Position numbers and translations under genes: made by a program. From the NCBI GenBank assembly GCA_001599815.1, contig BCIA01000006.1, forward strand, positions 1,924,961 to 1,988,960: a stretch of 64,000 bases of DNA. Reading direction: 5' to 3'. This document shows positions 22,103 through 35,200 of the stretch, in pieces. Source of the stretch: Furcasterigmium furcatum. Taxonomy: Eukaryota > Ascomycota > Sordariomycetes > Glomerellales > Plectosphaerellaceae. The notes beneath the pieces were generated by a model. It saw only the letters and a list, made by a program, of their open reading frames with translations. It made no database searches and was not told where the DNA came from. Every line of letters starts with the position of its first letter. Within the stretch, counting starts at the first letter, position 1.

Positions 22103-23046
22103 GACTGCTGGGTTGGCTTGAGTACGCGATGGAAGCGGTCGGGATTGATGCAGAGCTGGTTGCGTTGCGACAGCTGGCAGACGCGCGGGATTGGGGATGA
22201 AAGGATGAGGGAAGGGATGCTAGAGTGGAAGGTTGAGGCTCCGGTCTAATGAGTCCCAGATTTTCCCCTACCTTACCCAGTTGTGGTGGGGGAGCAAAAA
22301 AATCCGGCCTAGGCTTGCTCACCAGTTGCCTGGTCTCACTCACTACTGGGCAGCGGCAGGCACGCCAGGCCGACTTGTTGAGTCGGGGGGGACCGCCAAT
22401 AGTGCCCCGTGGGCTTGCATACGCCCCTTTTGCCTCAAGCCCCAACGCCCTGGTCTGGCACCAAACGCAGGATGCGCCCCTCGAGAGGGCAATAAATGCC
22501 CGATTATGTACCTATGTACTGCATCTCCAGGGTAGCCAGATCGTCTTCGATCCCTGTCGTACCTTCCTCTACACACGTGCTCCACGGTACTTGGTCGTTG
22601 GGGTAATCCTCGTTGTTGCATCAATTGCGGGCAGCCCCCCGCCTGTTTGCATCTCGGGGATGTACTTTGCCAGGTTGAACCTGGGATCGTACACGATAAG
22701 CGATAAGCTTCCAGTGCGGATCCGCGACATCATCGGCCAAGCAAAGGTCGTCCGTCCGTCCATTCCTCGAAGATCGAGGAACTCTTCAATTCTCTCCGCG
22801 ACTTTTTCTCTCGTCAGCTGGGCACCCGCACCCTTCCACAGTCCCAAGACACGCGCCGAAAAACACCACTGACCCGAGCTCCAGGTGTACAACTATGTAT
22901 TCATGAACCGCCGCGCTTGTATTTACACCTCCAATCATTCCAGATCCCGGCTCTTGCAATCAACAAGCCGAATGGCATGCGGCGCACTTAGCTGAAAGAG
23001 ACGCATCACCGATATTGGGCCATAAACCCTGCAATCAGAAACTACT
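22103..23046. other. Divergent intergenic region NAP1/YPK9
   Basis: These 944 bp separate two divergent start codons and should contain both promoters. ORFs of up to 207 aa (22249-22872, plus) are present, but their composition and lack of any motif suggest chance open frames in GC-rich DNA. Confidence 0.4.
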
Positions 23047-26000
23047 ATGGAGGGCGCGGGGTTCTCAGGCTCCGGCCGAAGCAATGGCCACTCGGAGCCC
23101 AGCGGGAGGACACTCTATCGCATGCCGTCCAATGCGAGTAGCACCAGCATCTTCGAAAATGTAGAGATGGCACAGGATGAGGTACGCCTCCGCGTTTATT
23201 GTGGCCCATACACACTGGCGAACGTTGCTCATCCGAACATTGATAGCTATTCTCGGGCCCGGTTGCCGAAAGCTTGCCGACGAGCGTTTCTGCGTACCAT
23301 CCTCGCCGACCTCGTGCCGACTCCATGACCAGCTTTACCTATTACCAAGAAGGCGAAGACGAACCTGAGACATACCCCGCCGATGTCGATTATTCTCCCA
23401 GAGAGTCCATGTCTGATGTGGGCGACATGCGCTTTGGTGAAGAGGACGAGGACTCGGTGGATATCGAAGATGGCAGGCTTGGCGACGAATACATTCTCCG
23501 CCGCAGGTCGTCGACGTTCTCCCGCTCGTCGGTTCATGATCGGCTTCTGCGAACTGACAGTGCCCGAACTGGCGCCAGTGCGCGGGGAGACGGCCGTCAG
23601 AGCCAGAAGGTGTACATGATCAACGAGGATCTCACCATCGCCATTGCAGGGTTTCGCACCAGCAGCGTGGGTTATGCGGTCTATGTTCTACTCTGCATGT
23701 GTAGCCTGGGTCTGGCATGGCTTCTTCTCAGATGGCTGCCTCGTTGGCATGTCAGGCTTCTAGGGAAGCCTTGCCCTCTGGGAGCCTGTGACTGGGTCGT
23801 CATCGAGGTACAGCTCCTGCCCAACACGTGCGAATCCACCCACTGATGTCTTGCAGAACTCCTGGGGCGAATTGGTTGTTATGCATGTCGAAAAGAAACT
23901 CTATGGTCGGCCGATGTCGACCATATTTGGCTCTGGCGAGAAGATCTACATCATGGACGATGATCTGGATCCTATCGTGAACGAGCTACGCATGCTGAAC
24001 TATCGCTATGTGCGCCTCTTCTATCATCAACAGAAGGACAAGTTTGTGCTTTTCAATGGGTGGAAAGACCCCAACTGGACGAACATCAGGGCTGTTCGCG
24101 CCGGTCTTGATAGCGACGAGAAACATGTTCGCGAGGTGGTGTTCGGCCGCAACGACATTGACATCGAGCAAAAGTCGATTCCGCGGCTGCTGGTGGATGA
24201 GGTTCGGAGGATGTCTCCCATCCGAACGTATAAATCACTGACAGACCCAGGTGTTCCATCCTTTCTACGTTTTCCAGATTGCCAGTCTCATTCTCTGGTC
24301 CTTGGACGAATACTATTACTATGCGATCGCCATCTTTCTCATGTCATTCGGAAGTATAGCAAGCACACTAATAGAGACACGCGCGGTCAGTATCCGCTCT
24401 AGCTGGACACTCAGCGTTTCCCAGGTTGTGACTGACGTCTGACACTGATTCTAGACCATGAAGCGGCTTCGAGAAATCTCACGGTTCGAGTGCGACGTGC
24501 GCGTTCTCAGGAATGGCTTTTGTGTGTGAGAATATTATCACAACCAGACTCAATACTGACTTGTTGCTTAGGGCGATATGTACCATCGAGCGAGCTTGTA
24601 CCTGGCGACATTTACGAAGTCAGCGACCCGAATTTGACCCAGTTTCCGAGCGATGGCCTTTTGTTGACGGGTGACGCCATCGTCAATGAAAGCATGCTCA
24701 CCGGTATGTACGGAAGGAACCGTGGAAGAAGTCAGTGCTGATGTACTCAATCCAGGTGAATCTGTACCGGTATCGAAAACACCTGCTACTGAAGAGGCTC
24801 TTCTCGCATTGGATCTGGCCGCTCCGACAGTCTCTCCTGATGTTGCCAAGCACTTCCTCTTCTGCGGCACAAAGATCATCCGAGCACGACGTCCACAAGA
24901 CGAACACAGTGGGGATGCAGCTGCGTTGGCCCTTGTGGTTAGGACAGGCTTCAGCACCACCAAGGGTTCTCTGGTGCGATCTATGCTGTTCCCTAAACCA
25001 TCAGGCTTCAAGTTCTATCGAGATTCGTTTCGATACATCGGTGTCATGGCCATGGTTGCCCTTCTGGGCTTCGTCGTGTCCCTGGTCAACTTTATTCGCC
25101 TTGATCTTGCTTGGCACCTCATCATAGTCCGAGCACTGGGTGAGTAGCAAGCTTGGCCCTGACAGTCCCCCCAGATATGGGAATCATGCCCTAACCAGGT
25201 TGGCAGATGTCATCACCATCGCTGTCCCCCCTGCGCTGCCGGCTACGCTGAGCATTGGTACCAGTTTTGCCCTGGCACGACTCAAGAAGAAGCAAATATT
25301 CTGCATCAGCCCCCAACGCGTGAACGTGGGGGGCAAGCTCGACATTATGTGTTTCGACAAAACAGGAACGTTGACAGAGGACGGACTGGACGTTCTAGGC
25401 GTTCGCGTGGCGGACCAAGGACATTTCACGGACATGTTTGAAAGTGCTGCGTCTCTCTACCGGGCGGCACATTCCGCGAGGAAGAGTAATTTCGCGGCGA
25501 TTTTACACACAATGGCCACGTGCCACTCGCTGAGGGCCGTTGACGATGAGCTCGTTGGCGACCCGCTCGATCTGAAAATGGTCGAGTTCAGTGGCTGGGG
25601 TTTCGAAGAGGGCAAGCAATCTCCGACCGACCAGGACGAGGACGAACAAGGTGGCCTGTCACCATCAGTGGCCCGGCCGCCACCAGAGTATGCCGAGATG
25701 CTGGGTGAGCATCAAGGCGCAGGCTCTGAGAGTGTAAGTTCATCATTAGCCCGCGCCCCGCCCACGCTCACACATCATTCTACAGCTGCCGCCCGTCGAG
25801 CTTGGGATCCTCCGTGGCTTCGAGTTTGTCTCGCAGCTACGCCGAGCCAGTGTCATTGTCCGCCAGTTTGGGGATCTAAGCGGCGATATATACGTGAAGG
25901 GTGCCCCTGAGTGCATGCGTGACATTTGTCGCGCAGAAAGCTGTAGGTGACCAGCTTCCCGCTGGTCATATTCTGATACTAACGGCACGCAGTTCCGAGA

Positions 26001-27912
26001 GACTACGATGAACAGCTGTCGTATTACACACACAAAGGCTACCGTGTCATCGGGTGTGCAACCCGGCATATTCCCAAGCTCAACTGGGTCAAGGTTCAGA
26101 AGATGAAACGTGACGAGGTTGAGTCAGGACTGGACTTCGTCGGCTTCATTATCTTCGAGAACAAGTTGAAGAGCACCACGACCGGGGTCTTGCAGGAGCT
26201 CCATGAGTCGAACATTGGTGTCGTGATGTGCACCGGGGACAACATCCTGACCGCGATCAGTGTTGGCAGGGAATGTGCCCTTATTGACCCAACAGCCCAT
26301 TGCTACGTTCCTCGATTCATCGAAGGTAAGTGACATGGTCTCGATCGCAAGAAGCAAATCATAATCTTTGACTAGGTGGCCCTGGTGATCCCAAGGCCCG
26401 ACTTTCATGGGAGAGTATCGACAACAGTGCGTTCCTCTTGAGCGAAAAGACGCTCTTGGTAAGCTCCGCCACCGCTGAACGTGCTGTGTATTTGCTGATG
26501 CATGATCCGCAGCCATTGCCCCCGTCGGTCGAAGCTGATGCGTCGTTGCCGTATGATATCAGCAACATACGCAATTACTCTCTTGCTGTCAGCGGCGATA
26601 CATTCCGTTGGCTCGTGGACTACGCCGAGCCGCATATACTGCAACGGGTAAGTACGTCAGAGAGGGGCGGCAGCTGGAGCTGAACTGACTTGGATTGTAG
26701 GTGCTCGTGAGCGGCAAGATCTATGCTAGAATGTCGCCAGATGAGAAGCACGAACTGGTTGAAAAGCTTCAGAGCATCGATTATTGTGTCGGTTTCTGTG
26801 GCGACGGCGCCAACGACTGCGGTGCTCTCAAGGCTGCGGATGTGGGCATATCGCTGAGTGAGGCAGAGGCGTCCGTGGCGGCACCGTTCACGAGCCGCAA
26901 ATTCGACATCAGCTGCTGCCCGGAAGTGATTAGAGAAGGTCGTGCAGCGCTTGTCACCAGCTTCAGCTGTTTCAAGTACATGAGTCTTTATTCGGCCATC
27001 CAGTTCACCTCCGTCAGCTTCTTATATGCAAAGGCGTCGAATCTCGGCGATTTCCAGGTTTGGCACCTGATACGAAAAACACGGTCGTGGGAAGCTAACG
27101 GGAGTTTTTTTTAGTTCCTCTTCATCGACCTCCTGCTCATCCTGCCAATCGCCATTTTCAGTAAGCAGGACATACGAAGTTGTTAGAAGCATCGCTAATC
27201 TGGATAACAGTGGGATGGGCCGGACCTTTCCGTGCTCTTTACAAGAAGCGACCTACGGCTAACCTGGTGTCTCGGAAAGTCCTGCTTCCACTGCTGGGAC
27301 ACATGGTGATCTGCGTAGCCATCCAAGCTGTGGGATATGTGACGGTGCGAGAACAGTCTTGGTAAGTTTGTTGACAAGATGCCAGTCCGGGCTTTTTTGG
27401 CTGATGTGAACGGGCAGGTACATCCCCCCCAAGCTCAAGCTCGACAAGTCAAACATCAAGAACTCGGAAAACACCGTGCTTTTCCTTGTTTCGTGTTTTG
27501 AGTACATCTTCGCCGGCGTGGTCCTCAATGCTGGGCCACCATTCAGACAGGGGGCTCTGAAAAACTGTGAGTCATGAAGGCGTACCGTACTACATCCGTG
27601 CCGTCTTGGGATACTGATAGATGGGTAGGGCCGTTTATGGCAACGATCCTGGCAACGCTCTTGATCACGCTGTACATGATCTTGGTACCGGCACGTTGGG
27701 TGAAGCACTTGATGCAACTGACCCGGACAAGCTGGGATTTCGAGCTCTTCATGATATCCTTGGGTCTGCTGTATCTCGCCTGTGCGTGGGTGTCGGAGAA
27801 GTATCTGTTCCAACGGCTTGCCCGACTCTTGGGTCAGGTCAAAGAAGGGCTGTCACGTCAACCCAAGAAGCGCAAGGAGTACAAGTTGATTCTGGAGCAG
27901 ATGCGACTGTAG
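23047..27912 (+). CDS. YPK9: P5B-type ATPase (Ypk9/ATP13A2 family)
   Basis: Sixteen exons: 23047-23181, 23247-23807, 23857-24201, 24251-24385, 24455-24521, 24572-24703, 24756-25139, 25207-25733, 25786-25942, 25993-26325, 26376-26647, 26701-27057, 27115-27160, 27211-27361, 27418-27566 and 27629-27912, giving 1344 aa. P5B ATPases are vacuolar/lysosomal; human ATP13A2 exports polyamines and yeast Ypk9 confers metal resistance. The subgroup is shown by PPALPATLSIGTSFAL in TM4. Other marks are LTGESVPVSKT (actuator), the phosphorylation motif FDKTGTLT with Asp637, KGAPE, and GFCGDGANDCGALKAADVGISLSEAEASVAAPF (hinge). An N-terminal hydrophobic segment (VYVLLCMCSLGLAWLLL) fits the P5B NTD. The exon 3 donor (GTTCGG) is non-consensus. 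The first intron's acceptor at 23246 was chosen to restore frame. Confidence 0.94.
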
Positions 27913-28323
27913 GAGGAGTTGCCGCGGGGCCTAGCCTTTTGCATTCCAGTGAGATAATTGACACATGACATTGCCAAAGTGAAGGGTCGGTCGTTGAACC
28001 TAGAGCCAAATGTGCGATCGAGTAACCAGAACCTTGCCCCGCCGGTATCCTGTCGACTGCGCTCGGGCGCGACCGAGCTCGGCAACACACCGACGGGCCG
28101 GGTGGCTGGCTGCATTGCATGCCTATGGACATCCAAATGTACGTGTCATAGAACTGGGATTGACCCGCCGCACGGGTTTTGGCCAGCAGACAAACAAGTG
28201 TCTCACCAGCTCGCCAGGTGCATCGATCGACTCGGAGTTTCAGACTGCTCCAAATACATCCATCTCTCCAGCATCGACGGGCCATCGACCGTGGAACGGT
28301 ACCAGGGACATAGTATCGGCGCC
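27913..28323. other. Intergenic region YPK9/CFA-type methyltransferase
   Basis: These 411 bp separate two plus-strand genes and should hold the promoter and leader of the methyltransferase. Open frames cross the region but lack an in-frame ATG before 28324 that extends the conserved protein. Confidence 0.4.
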
Positions 28324-29639
28324 ATGAACATTGGTTAGTCAATAGTTTAACCTCGATCCATGTAACGCAAGCACTTTCACGTTCTGACAAATACCTGGTA
28401 GACTGGCTCCTCGACGGCGGCTACCTGCCTCATGCCATCATTCGCATGGGCATCCGCCGGCAGCTCGAGGACCGAATCCATTCCATCAAGAGCACGACGC
28501 TGGCAGATGAGTATGAGCGGAAGATGACGTTCATCGAGCGTCTTCGCACCCGCCCTATCGCCATTGAGACTGCGACAGCCAACAAGCAGCACTATGAGGT
28601 TGGCACTGGCATCCTCGCCGCCTGCCTTGGGCCTCGCATGAAGTACTCATGTTGTCTCTATCCCAAGAGCGGCGAGACATTGGCACAGGCCGAGGTTGCC
28701 ATGTTACGTACCTATGTGGAAAAGGCTGTTATCGAGGATGGCATGAGCATTCTGGACCTTGGGTGAGCACCTGAAGCGGGGCCAGCCGATTCGGACTCGT
28801 TGCTAACCGGCGTGCCCGTCTACCTACGCACAGTTGCGGATGGGGTTCAGGAGCGCTGTACTTTGCCGAAGTGTTTCCCAACTCAAAGGTCACAGCCTTT
28901 TCCAACTCCAAGACGCAGAAGCTGTACATCGATTCAAAGGCCAAGGTGAAAGGGCTCGAGAATCTCACTGTCATCACCGGCGACGTCGTGGACTATGAGT
29001 TTGAGGCCGAGTCTTTCGATCGTGTGGTTTCCATCGAGGTATGTCTAACCCCGCCGGGTGCCCTCGCGTGTTGGCAGCCCCAAGGTCTTGTCACGAGCCG
29101 GCGGTGCTGACCGATCGCCGTGAACCAGCTCTTTGAGCATATGAAGAACTATGAGCTGCTCATGGCCAAGGTTGCCCGTGCCCTGAAGCCTGGGGGCAAG
29201 CTCTTCGTGCACATTTTCGCCCACCGCACGACACCGTACGATTACGAGGAGGGCTGGATGACAACGCACTTTTTCACCGGTGGCACCATGCCTTCCGCCG
29301 ATCTCTTGCTCTTCTTCCAGCGAGACCTCAAGATCCAGAAGCAGTGGTGGGTCAACGGGTTGCATTACTCCAGGACCTGCGAGGTGAGAAAAGAATTGGC
29401 GCCCTCGGACTCTGGGAACCAGATGACTGACAAGTTCCTAGGACTGGCTCACGAACATGCTGGCCCACAAGAAGGAAATGTGGCCGCATCTGATCGAGAC
29501 ATATGGAGAGCAGAACGCCGGAGCCTGGTTCAATCGTTGGCAGATCTTTTACATGGCCTGTTCGGAGCTGTTCGCATTCCAGGGCGGCGATCTCTGGGGC
29601 GTGGCGCACTACTTGTTCGAGAAGCCGGCGTCGACATGA
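28324..29639 (+). CDS. CFA synthase-like SAM-dependent methyltransferase
   Basis: Exons are 28324-28333, 28402-28762, 28834-29038, 29129-29383 and 29442-29639, giving 342 aa. It belongs to the cyclopropane-fatty-acyl-phospholipid synthase/coclaurine N-methyltransferase-like family. Motif I is ILDLGCGWGSGALYFAEVFP (residues ~120-139). Also visible are VTAFSNSKTQKLYID, FDRVVSIELFEHMKNYELLM, ALKPGGKLFVHIFAHR and GTMPSADLLLFFQRDL. C-terminal WFNRWQIFYMACSELFAFQGGDLWGVAHYLFEK is typical of the eukaryotic branch. The substrate cannot be told from sequence; fatty acyl or amine methylation are possible. The first exon is only 10 nt (ATGAACATTG); the context GGCGCCATGA and the GTTAGT donor support it, and the resulting MNIDWLLDGGYLPH fits the family N-terminus. 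A longer 5' exon remains possible. Confidence 0.88.
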
Positions 29640-29841
29640 TGTGAATTCAGGGAGCAGCGGTTCAGCGCTGAATCGTGTAGAAGTACAATCCATTTCGAGG
29701 CTCGGGTCAGACGTATGGGCACGGGATGGCCATGCCGCACGCAGCAACAAAAAGCTGGCGCTTTCTCTCCGAGTGTGCCCAATTCCCCTGATATTGCCTG
29801 CCTCGCAGTCGTCCCGGCATCATCTATACCGCAACCGTCGA

Positions 29842-30148
29842 TCAATGGTCCCAAGGGTGCTTCCAGCCCAGGAGGACGGCGCCTGCGTAATACCAGTGTT
29901 AGTGAACAGGCAATTGGCGATTGGATTGCTGCAATATCCGTGGACATACCATCCTTCTTCGCGCGGTACATCAACTGCAAGAGGGAACGATTAGTCGCTT
30001 CGCCCAACAGAGCCACCCGGGGGTTCGGGGGTTCACTCACAAAGAACCACATGCCTGCGCCCAGCGCCGTACCAACAAAGCGGTGCATGCGAATAGGAGC
30101 GATGCCCCTTGCCATGTTGGGGGGCTTGGTGGGATCGACTCCAGCCAT
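29842..30148 (-). CDS. Small single-helix mitochondrial protein, complex I NDUFB2-like
   Basis: Exons are 30148-30041, 29974-29950 and 29882-29842, giving 57 aa. The middle exon is only 25 nt. The protein has a basic N-terminal part (MARGIAPIRMHRF), one hydrophobic segment (VGTALGAGMWFFLMY), a basic step (RAKKDG) and the C-terminus LLGWKHPWDH. I recognise this as a conserved small fungal protein. The spacing of MWFF, basic residues and the Trp/Pro C-terminus resembles accessory subunits of NADH:ubiquinone oxidoreductase of the NDUFB2 (AGGG) type; that assignment is inference. It would sit in the mitochondrial inner membrane. It is convergent with the methyltransferase gene, 202 bp away. Confidence 0.7.
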
Positions 30149-30756
30149 GTTGCGCTGTCGATTCAAAATTGGGTGACGCTCAGCTCGTTCGTTCCGGTCT
30201 GTTTCGGTGGGTAAGGTGGCCTAGAAAGGAGCGTCAGTGGCACAGCCAAATCAATTGGCACACGAATCAACGTACTTGTCCACGAATTACCGCGTTGAGG
30301 AGGGTTGGGTCGGTAGGAAGTCGTGCCGTCGCTCATCGAAGCGGCAAGTCGGCGATTGAAAGCGAAGCCGGGTTGACAGTCCAGGGTGGATCTGCTTACA
30401 TAACGTAGGCGCATCCCGTCACGTCCGAAGCGAAGGATTTCACGTGTTATCTTATCGAGGCTCAGCTTGCGCATAGAGCACACTGGAACTCCACGTACTG
30501 TTTCGTCACAAGAGGGGAGAAGCTCTGACAATGTCCCTACCTAGGTAGAGCACATACATACGAGCCACCTCTCCTCTTCAGGCAACCTGTTGGCCATACC
30601 ACGTCTCTCCACTGCCCTCTATCGCTGGCCGACTTTCCAATTCCGTGATCTTGCACATAACACCCTCATTCGCTAGCAAGAGCAAAGCAAGAAAGCCGTG
30701 CAATATACCCCAACCCCGTTGTCTCTTGTCTCCTGCTCACGCCTCCACTGCCAGCC
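30149..30756. other. Divergent intergenic region, complex I-like/UBE2J
   Basis: These 608 bp separate two divergent start codons and should hold both promoters. A short minus-strand ORF (30163-30531) shows no known motif. No gene is called. Confidence 0.4.
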
Positions 30757-31836
30757 ATGGCGACCCCCAAGTTCAACTCCAAGTCCCCGACAATACGGCG
30801 CATCTGTATGATTTCTCCCAGCCAAGAAATGTTCTCCGTGTGGCTTTCTCTGACAAAAGAGCGCAGTGAAAGAAGCTGCCGAGTTGTCCAACTCGCCGTC
30901 TCCAGATTACACAGCAGCTCCGTTGGAATCCGATCTCTTCGAATGGCACTTCACCTTTCGCGGCCCCCCCAACTCGGCATACGGGGACGGAATCTACCAT
31001 GGTCGCATCGTGCTCCCCCCTACGTACCCACTGCGCCCGCCAAGCTTCCGATTCTCGACACCTAGCGGCAGGTTCGAGGTGAACCGCGAGATCTGTCTCA
31101 GCATCAGCGGACACCACGAGGAAACGTGGCAGCCTGCCTGGGGTGTCCGCACGGCGCTGGTCGCGTAAGTCCCAAGATATACCGACCTTGATCTCCTTGA
31201 AATCACTCTGACTCCTGACCGCTGCACTATAGCCTCCGAAGCTTCATGGAGACCGACCCGAGAGGCCAGCTGGGCGGTCTGGAAGCCACCGACGCTATCC
31301 GTAAGCGACATGCCCAAGCATCACAGGCGTACAAGTGCCCGACATGCGCCAAGACAAACGCCGAAATCATCCAGGAGTGCGAGGAGGCAGCGAAAGCTGG
31401 CGAGGCCTCAACAGAAGTTGAAGTTCCCTCTGAGCTGAAGATGGGGTGGAAGGATGAGATGGGCAAACCCGCAGACGGCGGTCCCGACCCGGCCTCAGCG
31501 GTGGATCAGACAGCCGAGGATAAGGAGAGCGCGGAGCTGGCCGAAGGCTTTGTTCAGACAGCAACATCGCACACCGAAGCACGGCCGTCTGCGTCCCTTC
31601 CAGCAGTAGTAACTTCAACAGTGTCGGCCACTGGAGCTGCCGCGCCTCCGCCCCGAACGGCCTCTGATAACCCACAACCAACTCGCACGATCCCCCTCCC
31701 TGCAGCAGCAAACGCTCAGCCAGTGCAGTTACAGATTGCTGCAGATGATGGGATCCCGGTATGGGTTGACCGGGCTATCGTCATTGTGGTTGTTATCCTC
31801 ATCGCCATGATTCTGAAGGCTTTTCTGGATGATTAG
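30757..31836 (+). CDS. UBE2J: ER tail-anchored ubiquitin-conjugating enzyme (UBE2J/Ubc6 type)
   Basis: Exons are 30757-30805, 30867-31164 and 31233-31836, giving 316 aa. UBE2J/Ubc6 enzymes sit on the cytosolic face of the ER and act in ER-associated degradation with Hrd1 or Doa10 type ligases. The E2 fold begins at residue ~10 (SPTIRRILKEAAEL). FEWHFTFRGPPNSAYGDGIYHGRI and PPTYPLRPPSFRFSTPSGRFEV follow. The catalytic Cys93 is in REICLSISGHHEETW, the form used by the J family in place of the usual HPN region. WQPAWGVRTALVALRSFM follows. A variable Pro/Ala-rich linker leads to a C-terminal helix (AIVIVVVILIAMILKAF, ~residues 295-312), a tail anchor. The length and order suit UBE2J1 better than yeast Ubc6. 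Confidence 0.93.
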
Positions 31837-32210
31837 GCCATGTCTCCTTTCGCACTTCCCCTCCCATCCCATCACGCAGTCTCCTTGGGCGTTGCCAGCG
31901 GCGTTGAAGCATGAGATACCTAGTTTTGAATAGCGTTGATTGAAGTTTCGGAAACTATTAACTGGACGTCCTGCGCTGTCACGACCAAATGGCCTGGCAT
32001 GCGTCTTACTTCATTCAATATCTTGGCCACCGCGAGGCACCACAGAGCCAAATTGGCAGATTCTGCGTGAGCAACGCTGTCGCTTGTCATTCAATAATCA
32101 GGTCTCCAGCATCTTGGACCTAGGAACGTCTCATCTTCGATGAAATGGGTATCATGTATTGTACAGACTTGTCTCATCCCCCTCCCCGGCACCTTCGGCA
32201 CCATCTTCAT
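31837..32210. other. Convergent 3' region, UBE2J/TFC3
   Basis: These 374 bp separate the stop codons of two convergent genes and should carry both polyadenylation regions. No ORF of note is present. Confidence 0.45.
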
Positions 32211-35200
32211 TCAACCTCCTTGGCCCTCCTCGCTGCTCGTTGGCGCAGCTGGTCGTCCCTGCCGGCCGGCCACAAGCCACCACCACTCGTCGGTCGTATA
32301 TGACGTCCCATGAGTCGTCATACTGAGCACCTTGTTGCGAAGAGCCCAGTCTATCGCAAGCTGAACATCGAAATCATCGAGACAGGGATTCAGCGCCAAT
32401 TTGATGCCATCCACATTCAGCGGACCGCGCATAGCAGCCGCAAATGCAATAGCCCTGATGACTTGCCCCCAACGTCTCTCGTCAGGGTTGCCGAAGATAT
32501 CAGACCACAGCGGCAATCCGCCTTCGGTGCTTTCCCTTGGAGGAGGGCAGTTCTCCGCGGCAAGGAGGAAGTCCATATCTTCGTTGTAGATATATGCCTC
32601 TGTGGGCGCGACCTCAAGTCCGAAATTGTAGAACGACTTAGGGAACTTGCGGCTTTCGTAGAACCCAGGCCTGAATCCAAGTGGTATGTGAGGAACATCC
32701 ACTGGGGTCACCTTGATCCGCCCAAACACCTGCATGTTGATCATTGCCATGACCTCCCCGTCTCTCAGGACGTAAGGTATGCGATACGTCTCGTTCTTTC
32801 GGAAAATGCCATCCAGCTCAGTCTTGAATACGACGGCTTCGTCGTACTTTTGGGCTTGGCTTGCCTTCTCAAGTCGCGGGAGAAACCAGTCACTGAATCT
32901 GTGCGAACCCAGCTCGCCCGTCCGTGGCTTGCTCTTGGTAATGATGCTTTTCTTCTGCAGAGCCGCGATGGCTTGGCCCACCAGAGCGCTGTTGTGCTCC
33001 TCGCCGTGAGGTGTCACCGAAGACACCCTTTGACGGACAAGCGCAGGGTCGTAGCGACCCGGCTTGGTGCCACAGAGCGCGCGAACCCATGACGTTGCCC
33101 TGTGGAGGCCCACGTCCTCGATGGTCCTTCTCGGAGGTTTCGGGTCGACAGGGGCACAGATGGCCTTAGAAGTCAGTGCCTCGAGTCGACTGAACATGGA
33201 TGACTGGGCGTTGTAGTAGACACGCTGCCAGTCGTTTGGATCGGCGACTCCTGTCTTTACAACGTACTCCCGTTCAAGCTCGGTCCGTGACGGCGGCAAA
33301 GTGGCAGCTTCTCCAACCAGCTGCAAAGTCCACCCAATGATCCTGACCCAGTCGTAGCTGAGAGGATCATCGAAATCGATCGGCGGAAGCTCGTTCCGCT
33401 CATAAGCCTTGACAAAGTGCTTCTGGAATCGCCTTGTCAGGTTGTTGATCGATGCCGCACGCTCCTTGCGAGTTTTCGACCAGAAACGCCGCAGCCAGGC
33501 GAGCGACTTGTCCGGAAAGAGTCTCATCAGCAGACCCCACTCGACGTATTTATCCGCGCCGCCGAGCAAGGTCCGTGTTGCCACGAAGGCGGCAATGAGG
33601 GCGTCGTTGTTGCTGCTGTCCAGCTGCCGGCTCCCCGACAAAGGCCGTCCATCCTTGGCTGGTCCTGTCCAGGGGGTCATCTTTCTTGTTTTGAAGTCTA
33701 CAGGCAAAAGGCGAGGGTCAATCGTTCGCCTGGAGCTTGATTCGGTATCGGCGGCAATTTGCCGTTTCTTCGGAGGGGCCATCGCAATAGCTGACTTGAT
33801 CATCTCACCACTCCATGTTGATTCATCCTCGGCGACCCAGCCGCACACATCCGGCACCCCCTCCAACACGGGAATGTTGACCACATGGTTGACCCAAATG
33901 TAATCGGGAGCCACGGAATGCATGCGGAGCAACTGTATCCTTCGCTTCATGTCGAGCTCCCAAGATTGACATTTCTTGACCTGCAGCTCAAAGTCCTCGT
34001 ATGTTGTCTCGGGCATTGTCTCCTGACTTCGGAGCCATGCGGGCCCCATGATGTCGGCCAGATCTCGAGGTAGACAATGGAAGAGAGTTTGTTGGGTGCT
34101 AGGCAGCCAGCCTTTCATGGCAAAGCTGGCATGCTTCTCGAAGAAGTCGAAGCTCAAACGAGGCCAGCTGCCACCTCTGGCCTCCTCCAGTGAAAGGGAC
34201 TCCATGAAAACAGACCCAGACTGCCCGGTAGAAATTTCACCAGATTCCCCAAGAGCAGCAGAAACCGCTTGCTTCCTCAAAGGGGGGCGGCCTCGAGGCC
34301 GTCGCTGAGGTTGCGCTGAGGACTGCGGTCCATTCTGCTCATCTACGTCCTCGGCACCGAGACGGGAATTCGGCTCAAGGAACGTCAGGGACACTGGGGC
34401 AGAATGTCGCTCTGGAGGCCTTGAAATGATGCTGGGATCAGATCCAACGCCCCCCGCGATGAGTCGGAACACTCTGGGTTCATATGGCCCCTCTCCTTCT
34501 GGTGGGACATGGGAGGAGCTGGCGGTTCCATCTGCTCGGAATTTTTGTCGCTTCCGGGGACTCTGGGAGGGACGTCCAGATCCTCTCCTCTTGCGGACTG
34601 GGGCGACAGCGTAGACGGGAGCATCGAGGACTTCTACAGACTGCCCCAACTTCCTCCTGGTCGAAAACACCGGCTTCCCATTCCATATCGTGTCGTCTGG
34701 CAAACCGGACTTTGACGCGAACTCAGATACGACGAGTGTCTCTGGATGCTTTGCGATCATCTTGTCTTTCCAGGCCAGCACCGCCGACGAGGTGGGGTTT
34801 GTGTCCGGGGAAAGTAGGACGGTCACAGATTTGAAGGCGCCCTTATTATCGCGGAAGGCATGGGTAGCCTTCTTCAATAGCTTCTTCTCTTCCATCTTCC
34901 TGATGACGGTTTGAGTTGTCCCAAAGTTCGGACCACTCTCGGACGGGAAAGAGTTTTCCCAAACAGCCGTCAGGGCGTACCAGAGTGTACGTTCGCCGGG
35001 GAAACAGCCACCGTGATGGTGCATCAGATATCGAACGATTTCGCTGGATCGATGTAGCTGAGAATGGTGGCGTTGGCCAAAGGGGCTCGGTCTGTCCATC
35101 TCCGTGGGCATTTTGAAGGCAGGAATGCGAGAGCCCAGGGGGGCAGCTCGCGGCAAAGTAGCCGTCCCCTCTACCATCTGGGGTTCGACCTTGGGGGACC

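Noticed and set aside
21516..22445. 309-aa minus-strand open frame overlapping NAP1 exons
   Set aside because: It reads NAP1 exons out of frame and crosses its introns and promoter; the NAP1 frame has all family motifs.
22249..22872. 207-aa open frame between NAP1 and YPK9
   Set aside because: Low-complexity composition in a promoter region; no recognisable domain and no conserved start context.
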